Shown here: piece by piece, positions 49,801 to 58,945 of the stretch
Layout: each line of letters starts with the position of its first letter
How positions within the stretch are numbered: position 1 is the stretch's first letter
NCBI RefSeq assembly: GCF_011089885.1
Contig: NZ_JAANBD010000006.1
Location: 124,001 to 188,000 of the forward strand
Origin: Thioalkalivibrio sp. XN279
GTDB lineage: Bacteria; Pseudomonadota; Gammaproteobacteria; Steroidobacterales; XN24
Length of the DNA stretch: 64,000 nucleotides
Reading direction: 5' to 3'
The notes under the pieces: model-generated
The model's input: only the letters and a program-made list of their open reading frames with translations
What the model was told of the DNA's origin: nothing
The model's database searches: none
Translations under genes and position numbers: made by a program

Positions 49801-50210
49801 ATCTCGGTCCAGGCACCTTCCACGCGCATCCAGCTCGCGCTGCCCGGGGTGGTGAACAGCGGCGCCTCGAAGGGGAAAGCGTCGAGGTGGTCGGGAATGC
49901 CATCGTAGTCGCTGTCCGGCAAGGGCTCGGGCAGCGCCGCGCCGATGGGCGCGATGGCGGGCGCAAGCGTCGAGTCCGGCGGCGGCTGGATCGGTGGCGG
50001 CGGGTTCGTGCTGCCGGGTGGCGGCGTGGACGGAGGCGCACTGCCACCGGGCGGCGGAGTGCCCACCGCGCCTGCGCCGGATCCTGCCTCGTTGCTGCCG
50101 CCGCCGCAGGCAGTGAGCGCCAGGGCGAGGGTGAGCAGGATGACCGGCCTCGCAGCCCGCCTGGCTGCGCCGCCGGTCGCTCGATCAGTAAGGTTCTGCA
50201 CAGGCGCCAT
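46830..50210 (-). CDS. Giant surface lipoprotein, last gene of the giant operon
   Basis: 1126 residues from the ATG at 50210, eight bases after the upstream stop. It has a lipoprotein signal with LALTAC (Cys35) and a GGGSNEAGS spacer, then a Pro/Ser-rich linker (about 45-80), a calcium-type repeat DSDYDGIPDHLDAFP (about 100), and beta-rich parts with IPT/TIG-like segments (e.g. PRITTFDPPSARPGQQVLASGSGL near the C-terminus). Paired cysteines occur near the end (SSDTGCVPRG, CVPGSFADWC). The overall function is unknown. It probably sits on the outer membrane as the anchor of the set of four. Confidence 0.8.
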   Translation of the reverse strand: MAPVQNLTDRATGGAARRAARPVILLTLALALTACGGGSNEAGSGAGAVGTPPPGGSAPPSTPPPGSTNPPPPIQPPPDSTLAPAIAPIGAALPEPLPDSDYDGIPDHLDAFPFEAPLFTTPGSASWMRVEGAWTEIEGRAVPDAVVAGHQLMLSGRGLGAGGGGEWAVFDTRRGKVAVRPQIVSPGTWKVAAPPLALSVHAVVGNQRSESRLLSYVEPGAPVLFPPTGRVLAGTPLRLEGLNLEGVDVVTLGSALLSVEASGPDFVRVTLPASSDGNELKALAGGLGSNPVSFDYRRRVMVSIDPALPLRPDDVLQLNLREGVVRLQPGNAVSLEVPAHRPGWYAFDLLRAAGGPSYGILGFAAWPDERVVQVSLDATIGAELLKLWPMLASGGDADWREQRDRVRGGLALHEAAAFRDALAEHLRSGSAFARYELRSRLLAAVDRAALEAAEILADGPSLGGGRSLDDLLVGVVGLSSGDAPDTPRATYSQFTVQRATDCVTLGLPVGTSPSDVCVENGTVLPASIAVYVPQRFIGGSRYTPTAADRRRAHISGPTDKNSLRDDKTILSADDKQSLCGMRPCFVEILTPGAGEGAGNIVLTAAEQQILNNLRLRWVLDAFVVPMARDLAGLSAAPENAVCLFDAFVQDQVGLGAAVSSFYIGAFQNPSGAIDIFENTMGKYLVDTITETANITTADKVLDCALGELPGLEDVRDRIGQNLGSARRLLNRVLLFVDVVETTMRFGGVLFTPPKMLFRVEPRAEITGFSPSVLDLNDIYASDGSDRVFKISGDWLANSTVPPTFVPTLYFRDKRGASRDFSVLPTQVVEGVDPQRELLFSLPRLAFFNPDLPSPLASLSGLEPGQLEMWLEYSDEYSDPGFNNYPDGVLKVPSALSIQLVTPPRITTFDPPSARPGQQVLASGSGLERYAARPRVVLLSNTVVREEWSGGPIPAEIRDGKLLFTLPACSSDTGCVPRGDWLVQLNDGTGSLAQVVVSDRAFSTGPGTVFPVIKLGDFSSTDDRMFMQLQDINETVLQERVLPDVIGDRFVSLVVNDPSNLRYVAVECVDAGADSTCTYDLTGEDVAYLVGTDFEGGTGGQIPEGTSVVFPVCVPGSFADWCDGFIW

Positions 50211-50218
50211 GGTCCATC

Positions 50219-52475
50219 TCACTCCAGCGCGTCGAAGTCGTCGCCGCCGCGGACCAGGCGGACGCCGTGGTTGTCCAGGGACAGGTCCAGCGTCGTGCGG
50301 ACGAGCGCGCCATAGTTGAACGCACCGTGCCAAACGCTGGTATCCGTGCCATCGGTGAACGAGACCGTCGAGGTCCAGTAGGACGCGAGCCTCGGGAAGT
50401 TGTAGAACACGCTGCCGGGCACGGTGTCACTGAGGATCACCGGCCGGTCCCGGTTGAGGAACATCAGGGACTCGAGCTCCTTCATGCTGGGCAGGCGCCA
50501 GTCCGATTGACCGCGATGTCCGATCACATTCGCCTCGTTCGGGATGCGCACGGCCTCCCGCCAGGGCATCTGGAGGCTCGTGGTCACGGCAGCGCACTCG
50601 TTCGCGCCGGCATCCCAGGCCTGGCCCCATTCGCACTTGTCCCACGTGAGGCCCGTGCTGAGGTCGGTGACGGTGCCGTCGCCATTGTCGGCGAAGTCTG
50701 TTTCTGGGAACTGGGTACCGTTGACGAGCCGGACGTACTGGCCGGTCGTGCCGTCGGCGTTGCTAGGTTCGCCGAATGCGAACAAGACTGTCGCGTAGCT
50801 CAACGGGAACGATTGCGCACGGTTCTGTTCGATTGCCCAGTACCCGGCAGCGCCAAGGAAGCCTACGGTGTTCGGGAAGAACCGCGTGTCCACCGCCGGC
50901 CGGTTGCGCTCATAGTCGACGATCGAGAGCAACTCGCGACGCTTCGGAACTCGCCAACCCGTGAGGCCGCACAACCCGCTGTCACTGTTGGCCGCATTGG
51001 CAAACGTGAAAGCCTGGCCGCGAGTGTACAGGGTCCTCGAGTTCTCCGGCGTCTTCACCTCCCAGGTCAGGCCCGTGACGTTGTCCCGCACACACACGGG
51101 CGTGCTGGCGGGCGCACCGGCCACCAGCGGGATCTCCTGGCCGGTGGCGTCGAGCGGCGTGAAGTCGAAGCCGGCCGAGCCGCCCCCGACCTTGGCCAGT
51201 ATCCCGGCGCGGGCGCGTGCATCGCGGCCGAAGCGGCCGTCCTGCCGCGGCCAAGTCGTCTCGTCGCCGCTGACCTCGGCCGTGCACTCGACCATCGCGG
51301 TGCCGTCGAAGCAGGAGGTCCTGCCAGTGTCGTTGAGCCGGCCGCCTCCCACCTCGGGCGTGTCCAGCACGTCGAAGTCGTCGCCGCCGCGCACCACCCG
51401 CATGGGATACCCGCTGTTCGTCAGGCCGGAGAAAGCCACTCCACCGTCGCCGAAGCTGACGCGCACGGCCTCCAGCGCCGTCGCACCGACCTCGGGCTCG
51501 TTGGCGCGCGAGCTCACCGTGGAAGTCCAGTAGCTGATACGCGCGGTATTCGGGAACACGGCGTTGTCGATCGCCGCGACCGTCGTGCCGGGCGCCTGCG
51601 CGACCAGGTCGACGATGGATTCCAGTTCCACGCGGCTGGGCAGGCGCCAGTCGCTATGACCCCGGTGGCCTGCCGCGTTGGTGTCGCCGACCAGCCGCAG
51701 GGCGTCGGGCCAGGTCCTGGTCTCGGCGTTGCTAATCGCGGCACAGGTGTTCGTGCCCGCATCCCAGGCCTGGCCCAGGGAACACTTGTCCCAGATGAGA
51801 CCGGTAGCCAGGTCGGTCACGGTACCGTCGGCATTGTCCACGAGGTCGGCCGTCGGCAGCCGTTCGCCGCGCACCACGCGCACCCGGTAGCTGGTCCCGT
51901 TGGTGTTGTAGAAGGCCTGGCCGAAGGCAAAGTGCACATACCATGCGTTGGCGCTGTTGGGCCGGTAAACATCGTTGCTCCAGTACTCGGCGCCCACCGC
52001 GTTGGGGAAGAAGCGGGTGTCGATGGCCGGGTTGCGCCGGGCGGAATCTACGATCGAGAGCAGCTCGCGGCGCAGCGGCAGCCGCCAGTCGGTGAAGCCG
52101 CACAACCCCGCCGCACTTAATGAGCTGGCGTAGCTGAACCCCCCTGCCCGGCTCATGGTCGTGTTGCGATTCTCCGCCGTCTTCACTTCCCAGGTCAGGC
52201 CGGTGACGTTGTCGCGGATGCACGCCGGGGTGGTCTCGGGCACGCCGCCCACGATGGGGATCGGGTTGCCGGTCGCGTCCAGCGGCGTGAAGTCGAAGCC
52301 GCCCGAGCCGCCACCCCGCTTGTCGAGCTGCCCGCCGAGCCACTGCGCGTCGCGGCCGAAGCGGCCGTCCTGGCGCGGCACGGCGGCCGCGTCACCGGTG
52401 ACGTCCTCCAGGCAGGCGGCCATGGTCCCGGTCGACTCGTCGTAGCACAGGAACTGGCCCGAGTCGTTCAGCCGG
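50219..52475 (-). repeat. Two tandem intragenic modules of about 375 codons
   Basis: 51342-52475 and 50219-51341. Each begins RLNDSG/RLNDTG, contains PRQDGRFGRDA and GFDFTPLDATG, and ends VRGGDDFD. The copies are diverged but collinear, so this is an old duplication. Confidence 0.85.
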
Positions 52476-55400
52476 CTCGTCCCCGGCTCCGGCGGCGCCT
52501 CCGGCGTGGCCGAGGCCGGCGCCGAGTAGGTACGCACGCCCTGGACATGCCGCACCTCGAGCAGGTACCAGTAGCGGCGCCCGTTCACCAGGCCCGACTG
52601 CACCAGCGGCTGGGAGACGTTCTCGAACAGCTGGCCACCGGTGTAGGAAAGGCAGTTGGCGAAGCCGGCCAGCGGCTCCTGTTCCGCGCGGCACAGGGCG
52701 AAGGTGGCGCCAGTGAAGTCGGCCGCGTTCCAGCCCAGGGTCACCTGGGCGTCACCGCCCGTCGCCTGCAGGTTCACGGCCGGGAAGCACAGCACCAGCA
52801 CGCCCGGGAAGTCCGCGCCGTTGATCACGCCGCTGCCGTTCTGCACCAGGCAGTCCTGCGGCGGGCTGCCGGGCTGGGCGCCGACGCTGACGGTGAAGGC
52901 GCTGCCATCAACCAGCGACGTGGGGAAGGTGAACAGCCCGTCTCCGGCCAAGTCGAGCTCGCCGGCGCCGTTATTCAGCAGCAGGCGCAGCACGTTGCCA
53001 TCCACCAGGCCCTGCACTTCGCCACCGACGAAGCAGCCGGCGGCGCAGCCGCCCTCGGGCGGCGTGTCGTTGATGATGATGCGGACCGTGCCGGCGCCCG
53101 AGAGCACGCCCCCGTCGATGCCGGTGATGCGGACGCTGAAGCTCTCGTCCTCTTCCAGCTCGCGGTCGCCCGCGATCTCGATGCGCACCAGGGCAACGCG
53201 CTGGCCGGCGGCGATGGTGACGCTGCCTTGGACGGCGACGAAGTCCTGCCCCGGCGTGGCGCCGTCGCCGGCGTCGATGAAGGTCTCGAAGAAAATAGTC
53301 ACGGGCTCGGTGTGCTCGCGCTCCAGCTCGATGCCCACCAGCGCGTAGCCGGCGCCGGAGGCCGGCTCGAACACGCTGAACTCCGGGTCCAGGCGCACGC
53401 CCGGCCGCGTCGGGCTGCCGGTGCAGAAGTCGAGCGGGTCCACCGGGCAGGGATCGGCAGCGTCGAGCACGCCGTCGCCATCGGTGTCGGCGAGCCACGG
53501 CAGGCCGATGCGGTTCAGCGGCACGGACAGCTCAATGCCGTTCTCCAGGCCATCCAGGTCGCTGTCGGCCAGGACATCGGCGATGGAAGTGTCGTTCGCC
53601 AGCGCTGCGGCCGCGCCGGGCAGCAGGAACAGCCGTGCCAGGTACACGCGCCCGGCATCCTCGTCCAGCAGCGTTTGCAGCCTGGCAAGGTCGAGCGGCT
53701 CGCCGCAGCGCGCCAGGAATGCATCCCAGGCCTCGCCATCGCCCTGCAGGAGGGTACGTTCTTCCTCGGTGAGGTAGCAGCGGATGTCGAAGCTGCGCTG
53801 GAACTGCGCCGCGATGTGCGCGTCTGAGCGGGTGCCCGCCGGGGGCGCCTCGATCCATGGAGTGAGCCAGGCCGCGATGGCCTGTAGCGGGCCGCCCGCG
53901 GCCACGTCGGCGGCCATCGCCGCATGCGCCGTGTCAAGATTCGCGCCGGCCTCCGCCAGGTCCTCCAGGGCCGCCTCGACGCCCTGGACGAACTCGGCAT
54001 TTATCGGCAGGCCCCGGTAGGCGAACAGCACCAGCGGCTGCCGGCCGGCGACGCGCGCCTCCTCGCCAAGCGCGCCCTCGAGAATACTGACCACGGCTGT
54101 GCCGGCCGCGTCGGGATTCACCACCTCCTCGACTGCTAGCCGCGCCGCGAGGAAGCGGATGAAGTCGCGACGCCACTCGGCGGCGGTCTCCCACGCGCCG
54201 GCCCCGGCCAACTCGCGGAACAGGAAGGGCGTGACGTCCGGCCAGCGCGGCAGCCAGGCTTTGAAGACACGCCTGGCCTCGACATCCGGTGCCCGGGCGA
54301 ACTGCTCGGCGGCCACGATCATGCTGTCGCCCGCCCCCAGGCGCAGCTGCGGCAGGCGGCCCTCGGCCAGGCGGGCCTCGGCGTCGATGCGCTGGAGGCG
54401 CGTGGCGACCGTGGCGGGGTCGATGCGGGCTGCCTGGAGTTCGTCCTCGGTGAGCAGCGCCGGCAGCGAGTAGGCCAGCACGCCGACCGCGGAGGCCGCC
54501 GTCACGTCCAGCCACGGCTCGGTCGTGAGGGTCGGCAGCTGTCCTGCCGTGACCACCCGCTCCGGCTCATACAGCCGGCCCGCCGCGGGAAAGTCCTTGT
54601 AGCGCAGCACACGCTGGCGGAACGATTCGCTCTCCGCCGTCTCCTCGCCCTCCGGCGCCAGCAGGGGCTCCGGGTCTTCCGGGTTGGTGCGGCGCAGGCG
54701 TTCATCGAAGTCGGCCCAGCCGTCGGCGTCCGTGTCGATCGGCAGGCCGTCCTCGTCCAGGCATCCGTCGCCGGTCTCGACAGGCACCAGGTTCTCGTCC
54801 AGGCAGCGCGAGCGCAGCCACTTGTCGAAGCGGCTCCAGCCGTCAGCCTCCAGCGCCTGCCAGTCGTCGGCGAAAGGATCGAGGCCGAGCTCGGCCTCGA
54901 CCAGGTCTGGAATGCCGTCGCCGTCCGTGTCGCGGCGGAATCCGTCGGGGTGGGTCGAGGCGAGGGTGTAACGGGCCTCAGCCTTGGCGCGCGAGACGTT
55001 GTTGACGGAGAGATCCGCATTGACCTGGTAGTCGCCGTCGCGGACCAGGTAAATGATGCGCGCGAAATAGCCCTCCTCGAGCTCGGCGCCGGCCAGGTCG
55101 GCCACAGACAGCGCGATCGGTTCCGCTGCTTCCCCGTTGACCTGCCAGCTGAGCACGGCGCCGCCGGCGCGGATGACCGCGCTGCTCACTTCCAGTCGCA
55201 CCGCGATGGTGCCGTCGTAGGCCCCGTCTGCCGGGCGGATCAGCAGGCTCGGCCGCTCGGCGTCGAAGGCGCCGGGGATCGCCGCCGCACCGACGTCGGC
55301 CAGGCTGAGCGCGGGCTGGCCCGGCGTGGGCGCAACGGAGCTGCCCGGCACGGCGTTGACCAGTGCGATCTCGCCGCTGGAAAGGTTGATGCGCGGCGAG

Positions 55401-55603
55401 CCGGAAGGCGCGAACTCGTCCACCCAGGTGCCGAAGTCGTAGGCCACGACCTGTCCGGTCTCCGGATCCAACACCCAGACGTTGCCGGTGGTGCCGTCGA
55501 AGAACGGGCTGGCGCTGGCGAACGCGCTGCCGCAGAGCATCGCCACGGCGGCGAGCGCCTGCAGCGCACGGAAGGGTTCGCGACCTGGCAGGTGGGTGCG
55601 CAT
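50219..55603 (-). CDS. Giant exported protein with calcium, Calx-beta and tandem DUF1566 modules
   Basis: 1794 residues. Signal peptide (to about ASA, residue 32), then thrombospondin-3-like repeats (DTDGDGIPDLVEAELGLDPFADD; later DTDADGWADFDERL, DSDLDGLENG, DTDGDGVLDAADPCP). A Calx-beta domain (about residues 735-835, ending VRIIINDTPPEGG) and an FN3-like domain follow. The last 750 residues are two tandem copies of a roughly 375-residue unit, each with two DUF1566 (Lcl_C) domains (TGLTWEVKT, DWRLP.RELLSIVD, YWTSTV, VRVVRG). DUF1566 has a C-type-lectin-like fold used for binding. The start abuts the upstream TAG (TAGATG). Confidence 0.85.
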   Translation of the reverse strand: MRTHLPGREPFRALQALAAVAMLCGSAFASASPFFDGTTGNVWVLDPETGQVVAYDFGTWVDEFAPSGSPRINLSSGEIALVNAVPGSSVAPTPGQPALSLADVGAAAIPGAFDAERPSLLIRPADGAYDGTIAVRLEVSSAVIRAGGAVLSWQVNGEAAEPIALSVADLAGAELEEGYFARIIYLVRDGDYQVNADLSVNNVSRAKAEARYTLASTHPDGFRRDTDGDGIPDLVEAELGLDPFADDWQALEADGWSRFDKWLRSRCLDENLVPVETGDGCLDEDGLPIDTDADGWADFDERLRRTNPEDPEPLLAPEGEETAESESFRQRVLRYKDFPAAGRLYEPERVVTAGQLPTLTTEPWLDVTAASAVGVLAYSLPALLTEDELQAARIDPATVATRLQRIDAEARLAEGRLPQLRLGAGDSMIVAAEQFARAPDVEARRVFKAWLPRWPDVTPFLFRELAGAGAWETAAEWRRDFIRFLAARLAVEEVVNPDAAGTAVVSILEGALGEEARVAGRQPLVLFAYRGLPINAEFVQGVEAALEDLAEAGANLDTAHAAMAADVAAGGPLQAIAAWLTPWIEAPPAGTRSDAHIAAQFQRSFDIRCYLTEEERTLLQGDGEAWDAFLARCGEPLDLARLQTLLDEDAGRVYLARLFLLPGAAAALANDTSIADVLADSDLDGLENGIELSVPLNRIGLPWLADTDGDGVLDAADPCPVDPLDFCTGSPTRPGVRLDPEFSVFEPASGAGYALVGIELEREHTEPVTIFFETFIDAGDGATPGQDFVAVQGSVTIAAGQRVALVRIEIAGDRELEEDESFSVRITGIDGGVLSGAGTVRIIINDTPPEGGCAAGCFVGGEVQGLVDGNVLRLLLNNGAGELDLAGDGLFTFPTSLVDGSAFTVSVGAQPGSPPQDCLVQNGSGVINGADFPGVLVLCFPAVNLQATGGDAQVTLGWNAADFTGATFALCRAEQEPLAGFANCLSYTGGQLFENVSQPLVQSGLVNGRRYWYLLEVRHVQGVRTYSAPASATPEAPPEPGTSRLNDSGQFLCYDESTGTMAACLEDVTGDAAAVPRQDGRFGRDAQWLGGQLDKRGGGSGGFDFTPLDATGNPIPIVGGVPETTPACIRDNVTGLTWEVKTAENRNTTMSRAGGFSYASSLSAAGLCGFTDWRLPLRRELLSIVDSARRNPAIDTRFFPNAVGAEYWSNDVYRPNSANAWYVHFAFGQAFYNTNGTSYRVRVVRGERLPTADLVDNADGTVTDLATGLIWDKCSLGQAWDAGTNTCAAISNAETRTWPDALRLVGDTNAAGHRGHSDWRLPSRVELESIVDLVAQAPGTTVAAIDNAVFPNTARISYWTSTVSSRANEPEVGATALEAVRVSFGDGGVAFSGLTNSGYPMRVVRGGDDFDVLDTPEVGGGRLNDTGRTSCFDGTAMVECTAEVSGDETTWPRQDGRFGRDARARAGILAKVGGGSAGFDFTPLDATGQEIPLVAGAPASTPVCVRDNVTGLTWEVKTPENSRTLYTRGQAFTFANAANSDSGLCGLTGWRVPKRRELLSIVDYERNRPAVDTRFFPNTVGFLGAAGYWAIEQNRAQSFPLSYATVLFAFGEPSNADGTTGQYVRLVNGTQFPETDFADNGDGTVTDLSTGLTWDKCEWGQAWDAGANECAAVTTSLQMPWREAVRIPNEANVIGHRGQSDWRLPSMKELESLMFLNRDRPVILSDTVPGSVFYNFPRLASYWTSTVSFTDGTDTSVWHGAFNYGALVRTTLDLSLDNHGVRLVRGGDDFDALE

Positions 55604-58600
55604 CTACAGCCCCTCCAGGGTCGGCTTGAGCCATTCCGACTGGCGCCAGGCCACCGGGCGCTGGCGCTCGTCGAAATACACGAGCTGGTAGCGGTACTCG
55701 CGTGCCTCGCCGAAGATCGAGGCCTGGGTACTCATTTGCGGATAGCGGTCGAAGAACAGGATGCGCCAGTCATCGACACCGACGCCCACCGGCACCATCT
55801 TCAGGAAGGGATCGTTCAGGCGCCAGGTCACGATCGGGCGATCAGTCAACGGCGACTCGATTACCTCGCGATCCCAATGCGCGAACTCGATCAGGGGCGA
55901 GACCTGCTGCCAGTCGCCCGGGGCGCCTTCAATTGGGCGCGCCTGGCGGTAGACGAGGAAACCCGCGGCCGAGGCCAGCACGCTGTCCACGCGCAGCCGT
56001 CCACGCTGTGCGCAGACCATGGTGGGGAGCGGCGGATATCCGGCGACCGCCTCGCGATCGTATGAGCAGTCCCCCGCGTCCTCCAGCCCGCTCAAGCGCC
56101 CCAGCTCGATGGCGTAGATCGGCTGGCTCCCAAGCAGTAACTGAGCATCCTCGCCCCCGATGGCGCCCACGACCTCGGACTGCGACACCTGAGCCTGGTA
56201 GCCGGCATTTGTAATGCCGATGCTGCGCAGATAAAGGAAAGGCAGCAGTGAGGCGCCAGCCGCCAACGGCGCCTGCTCAACCGGGCCAGCCACCGACGGC
56301 CACGGCAGGTAAACCGGCGGGGTCTCGGTCAGCGCGGAGCGGCTGACGCAGCGTCGGGGCGTCCACTCCGAGACCCGGGACTGCTGCTCCACGCCATGCA
56401 CACCCACCGAGCGCAGGCTGACGCACCAGCGATCCACCTCGCCCGCCAGCCCCGCCACGGTGCGGACGTGATTGACGGGGTCGCCCGCGCCGAACCCGGC
56501 CACCGGCACACTGAACACCTCACTGACCGGATCGCCTTCGGCGGGCTCGTGCTCCAGGCGCACCAGCACGGCGGCAAGCGGCTCGACCGGCAGCCGCCAG
56601 CGCAGCTGGGCCGCGTTCGACGCGACGTCGAAGTCGAGCAGCTGCGGCATGCCGGGCGGCTTTAGCTCGCCCGTCACCAGCACGCAGGGCGTGGCCTGCG
56701 CGACCGAGACGTTGTTGTTGGCATCCTGGCTGACGGCGTAGCCGCAGAAGTAGCCCGCCGGCACCTCGAGGACCGCTGACAGGTTAGCCGTACCGCAGCT
56801 CGTCGCCACCCGCGCCTGCTCGCCGTCGATCTCCTGGAACAAGGAGACGCAGGTGTCAGGAGACGGCGCAAAAACCGAGATCTCGACCGGGCCGGCCGTG
56901 ACCTCACCGGTCTCGACCGCCACCCGCTCCAGCTTCGGCTCGATGATCACCTCGCCGGCCGAGCAGAACGCGACATCCGGCGGCACCTCGGCCTGGCACG
57001 CCACACCGCCGGTGTCCTCGACCGCAGGGTAGTTGATGACGACAGTCTCGCCGGCGCACTCTGTGGCAATCTGCGCGCAGGATGCGCCCAGCGTGCCCAG
57101 GGTCACCGACTGCAGCAGCGTCTTGCCGCACGAGAGCTCGAAGGGACGGCCGTTGTCCTTGAAGGCGATGTCGAAATTCCAGGGCCCGTCCCGGCGCGTG
57201 ACCGTGGCGCGGCAGCCCTGCGGATTCCCGCCCGGGCGGGTCGCGTCCACGCGCGGCGGCTCCGGCAGCTCGCGGTCCGGGAACAGCCCGCGCACCGGGG
57301 CGCTGAGATGGCTGAAGCGACCGTCGGGCGTATAGCTGGCGACGCGGTACCAGTACACGCGGCCCTTGTCGCCCGCCGGCACCTGGTCGACGAAGCGCAC
57401 CACCTGCCGCCCGGAATCGAGCGCGAATTCCTGCACCTGGGCCGGCCAGACGAGATTGCTGGCGGCGCCGGCAGGCTGGCGCTCGATGTCGCACTGCATG
57501 CCGTCCGGGCGCTCGACGAAGTCGTCCACGCCGTCGCCGTCGCTGTCGCGGAACTGCTCGGCCGAGCTGAAGTCCGGGAAGCGGTAGATCGCGTAGCCGG
57601 CGACATCCAGGCGCACGCGCCGGCGCGCATCGAAGGCACAGTCCTCATCCGGCCCGACGAACTCGAGCACGCCGGTGGTCCGGGCCTCGGCGAGGTTGCA
57701 GGCGCGCCGGGTGCTGTTGAAGGTGGCGAGGTAGTTGTCCAGGTTGACCGCTTCCCAGCGCAGGGTCAGGTTCTCGCCCGCCCGCAGCATGCCGCCGCTC
57801 TGGTCAGCGAAAGGCCGGATGCTCCAGGGCGCCGGCGGCCGCGTCAGGTTGGGCACCTCGACGATCGCCACCTCGGTCGGACCGTAGTTGCCGGTGAAAT
57901 CACGCGCCACCAGGTAGTAGGCGCGGCGGTCGCCCGGACGCACGCCCGCGCGCGCCAGCTCGGCAGGCGTCTCGATCCACTTCGGTCGCCGCGACACGCC
58001 GCCCGGGTCATTGAGCGGCGCATCGTTCACGCGCTGCAGCCCCTGCAGCTCGGGATTGCCGCGCGCGTCGAAACCGGCGGCCGCTGCTTCGGCGGCAAGG
58101 TCACGCCTCAGGTTGGCGGCGGACAGTTCCGGGGCCACGTTGGTGGTGGTGCGGTAGAGGTCGAAACCCGCCAGGTAGAGGTCTGCGGCGAAGGCATCGG
58201 TCGGGTTGGCGCCGGGCCGGTCCCAGGTCAGGGACACGACGTGGTGGTCGCGCGCAGACTCCGGCAGGTCGCAACGCACCAGGTCCTCGCGGAACTGGCT
58301 GAAGCCGGTCGAGCCCTGCAGCACCGTGGGGACCGTGGTGTTCACCGTCACCAGGCCGAGGCGCTGGCGCTGGCCGCCGGTGCTGACGCCGCGCAGCTCG
58401 TAGCTGAAGGTGCCGGCGCCGGGATCGTCGAGGAATGCACGGTAGCGGGCGCGGGCGATGTTGAAGTCCGTGCGCGAGGCCTGGTAAGCCCAGACCCGGT
58501 CTTCCGCCGCAGCAGCCGGGTCGAGTCGCGCCCGGATCACCGCGGCAAAAGCGCCGGCCGAGAACGAGCTGCCGCCTGACTGGGCCACGGCCTCGCGCAG

Positions 58601-58945
58601 CAGGGTGAGGGTCTCCTGCAGTCGCCGTGCCTGCGCAGGGCCCTGGTAGAGGGCGGCGATCTCCGCCGCGCTCATCACCGCCTCGACCGGCTGCTCGAGC
58701 AGCAGCTCTCCATCGCGCAGCAGCTCGATCCGCGCCAGGTCCGCGGGCAGCCCGCCCTCGACCAGGTCCCAGCGCAGGTACACGACCTGTCGCTGCTGGC
58801 CGGCCGCGGTGATGGACCCTTCCGGTGCGGTGCGCGCCATCAGGTAGAAGGGCGCGGGCTCGGCCTGTGCCAGCGCTGCCCCCGTCCACAGGGCCGCCAC
58901 CATGAACAGCATCCATGCCACGCCTGTCTTGCCGATCTTGCGCAT
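55604..58945 (-). CDS. Giant exported FN3-like protein
   Basis: 1113 residues. Signal peptide MRKIGKTGVAWMLFMVAALWTGAALA, then a series of FN3-like beta domains (RVYWYRVASYTPDGRFS, YYLVARDFTGNYGP, ISLRW-type strands). A calcium-type insert lies in the middle (RDSDGDGVDDFVERPDGMQC), and there is a Cys-rich stretch (about residues 620-780). No enzymatic motif. The start overlaps the stop of the preceding gene (TGATG) and the end abuts the next start. Confidence 0.8.
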   Translation of the reverse strand: MRKIGKTGVAWMLFMVAALWTGAALAQAEPAPFYLMARTAPEGSITAAGQQRQVVYLRWDLVEGGLPADLARIELLRDGELLLEQPVEAVMSAAEIAALYQGPAQARRLQETLTLLREAVAQSGGSSFSAGAFAAVIRARLDPAAAAEDRVWAYQASRTDFNIARARYRAFLDDPGAGTFSYELRGVSTGGQRQRLGLVTVNTTVPTVLQGSTGFSQFREDLVRCDLPESARDHHVVSLTWDRPGANPTDAFAADLYLAGFDLYRTTTNVAPELSAANLRRDLAAEAAAAGFDARGNPELQGLQRVNDAPLNDPGGVSRRPKWIETPAELARAGVRPGDRRAYYLVARDFTGNYGPTEVAIVEVPNLTRPPAPWSIRPFADQSGGMLRAGENLTLRWEAVNLDNYLATFNSTRRACNLAEARTTGVLEFVGPDEDCAFDARRRVRLDVAGYAIYRFPDFSSAEQFRDSDGDGVDDFVERPDGMQCDIERQPAGAASNLVWPAQVQEFALDSGRQVVRFVDQVPAGDKGRVYWYRVASYTPDGRFSHLSAPVRGLFPDRELPEPPRVDATRPGGNPQGCRATVTRRDGPWNFDIAFKDNGRPFELSCGKTLLQSVTLGTLGASCAQIATECAGETVVINYPAVEDTGGVACQAEVPPDVAFCSAGEVIIEPKLERVAVETGEVTAGPVEISVFAPSPDTCVSLFQEIDGEQARVATSCGTANLSAVLEVPAGYFCGYAVSQDANNNVSVAQATPCVLVTGELKPPGMPQLLDFDVASNAAQLRWRLPVEPLAAVLVRLEHEPAEGDPVSEVFSVPVAGFGAGDPVNHVRTVAGLAGEVDRWCVSLRSVGVHGVEQQSRVSEWTPRRCVSRSALTETPPVYLPWPSVAGPVEQAPLAAGASLLPFLYLRSIGITNAGYQAQVSQSEVVGAIGGEDAQLLLGSQPIYAIELGRLSGLEDAGDCSYDREAVAGYPPLPTMVCAQRGRLRVDSVLASAAGFLVYRQARPIEGAPGDWQQVSPLIEFAHWDREVIESPLTDRPIVTWRLNDPFLKMVPVGVGVDDWRILFFDRYPQMSTQASIFGEAREYRYQLVYFDERQRPVAWRQSEWLKPTLEGL

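Noticed and set aside
50219-51341. Diversity-generating retroelement
   Set aside because: The DUF1566 C-terminus is a known target fold, but no reverse transcriptase or template repeat lies in the window.
50267-53827. 617- and 426-codon plus-strand frames
   Set aside because: Antisense of the giant DUF1566 protein; no motifs, signal peptide or ribosome site.
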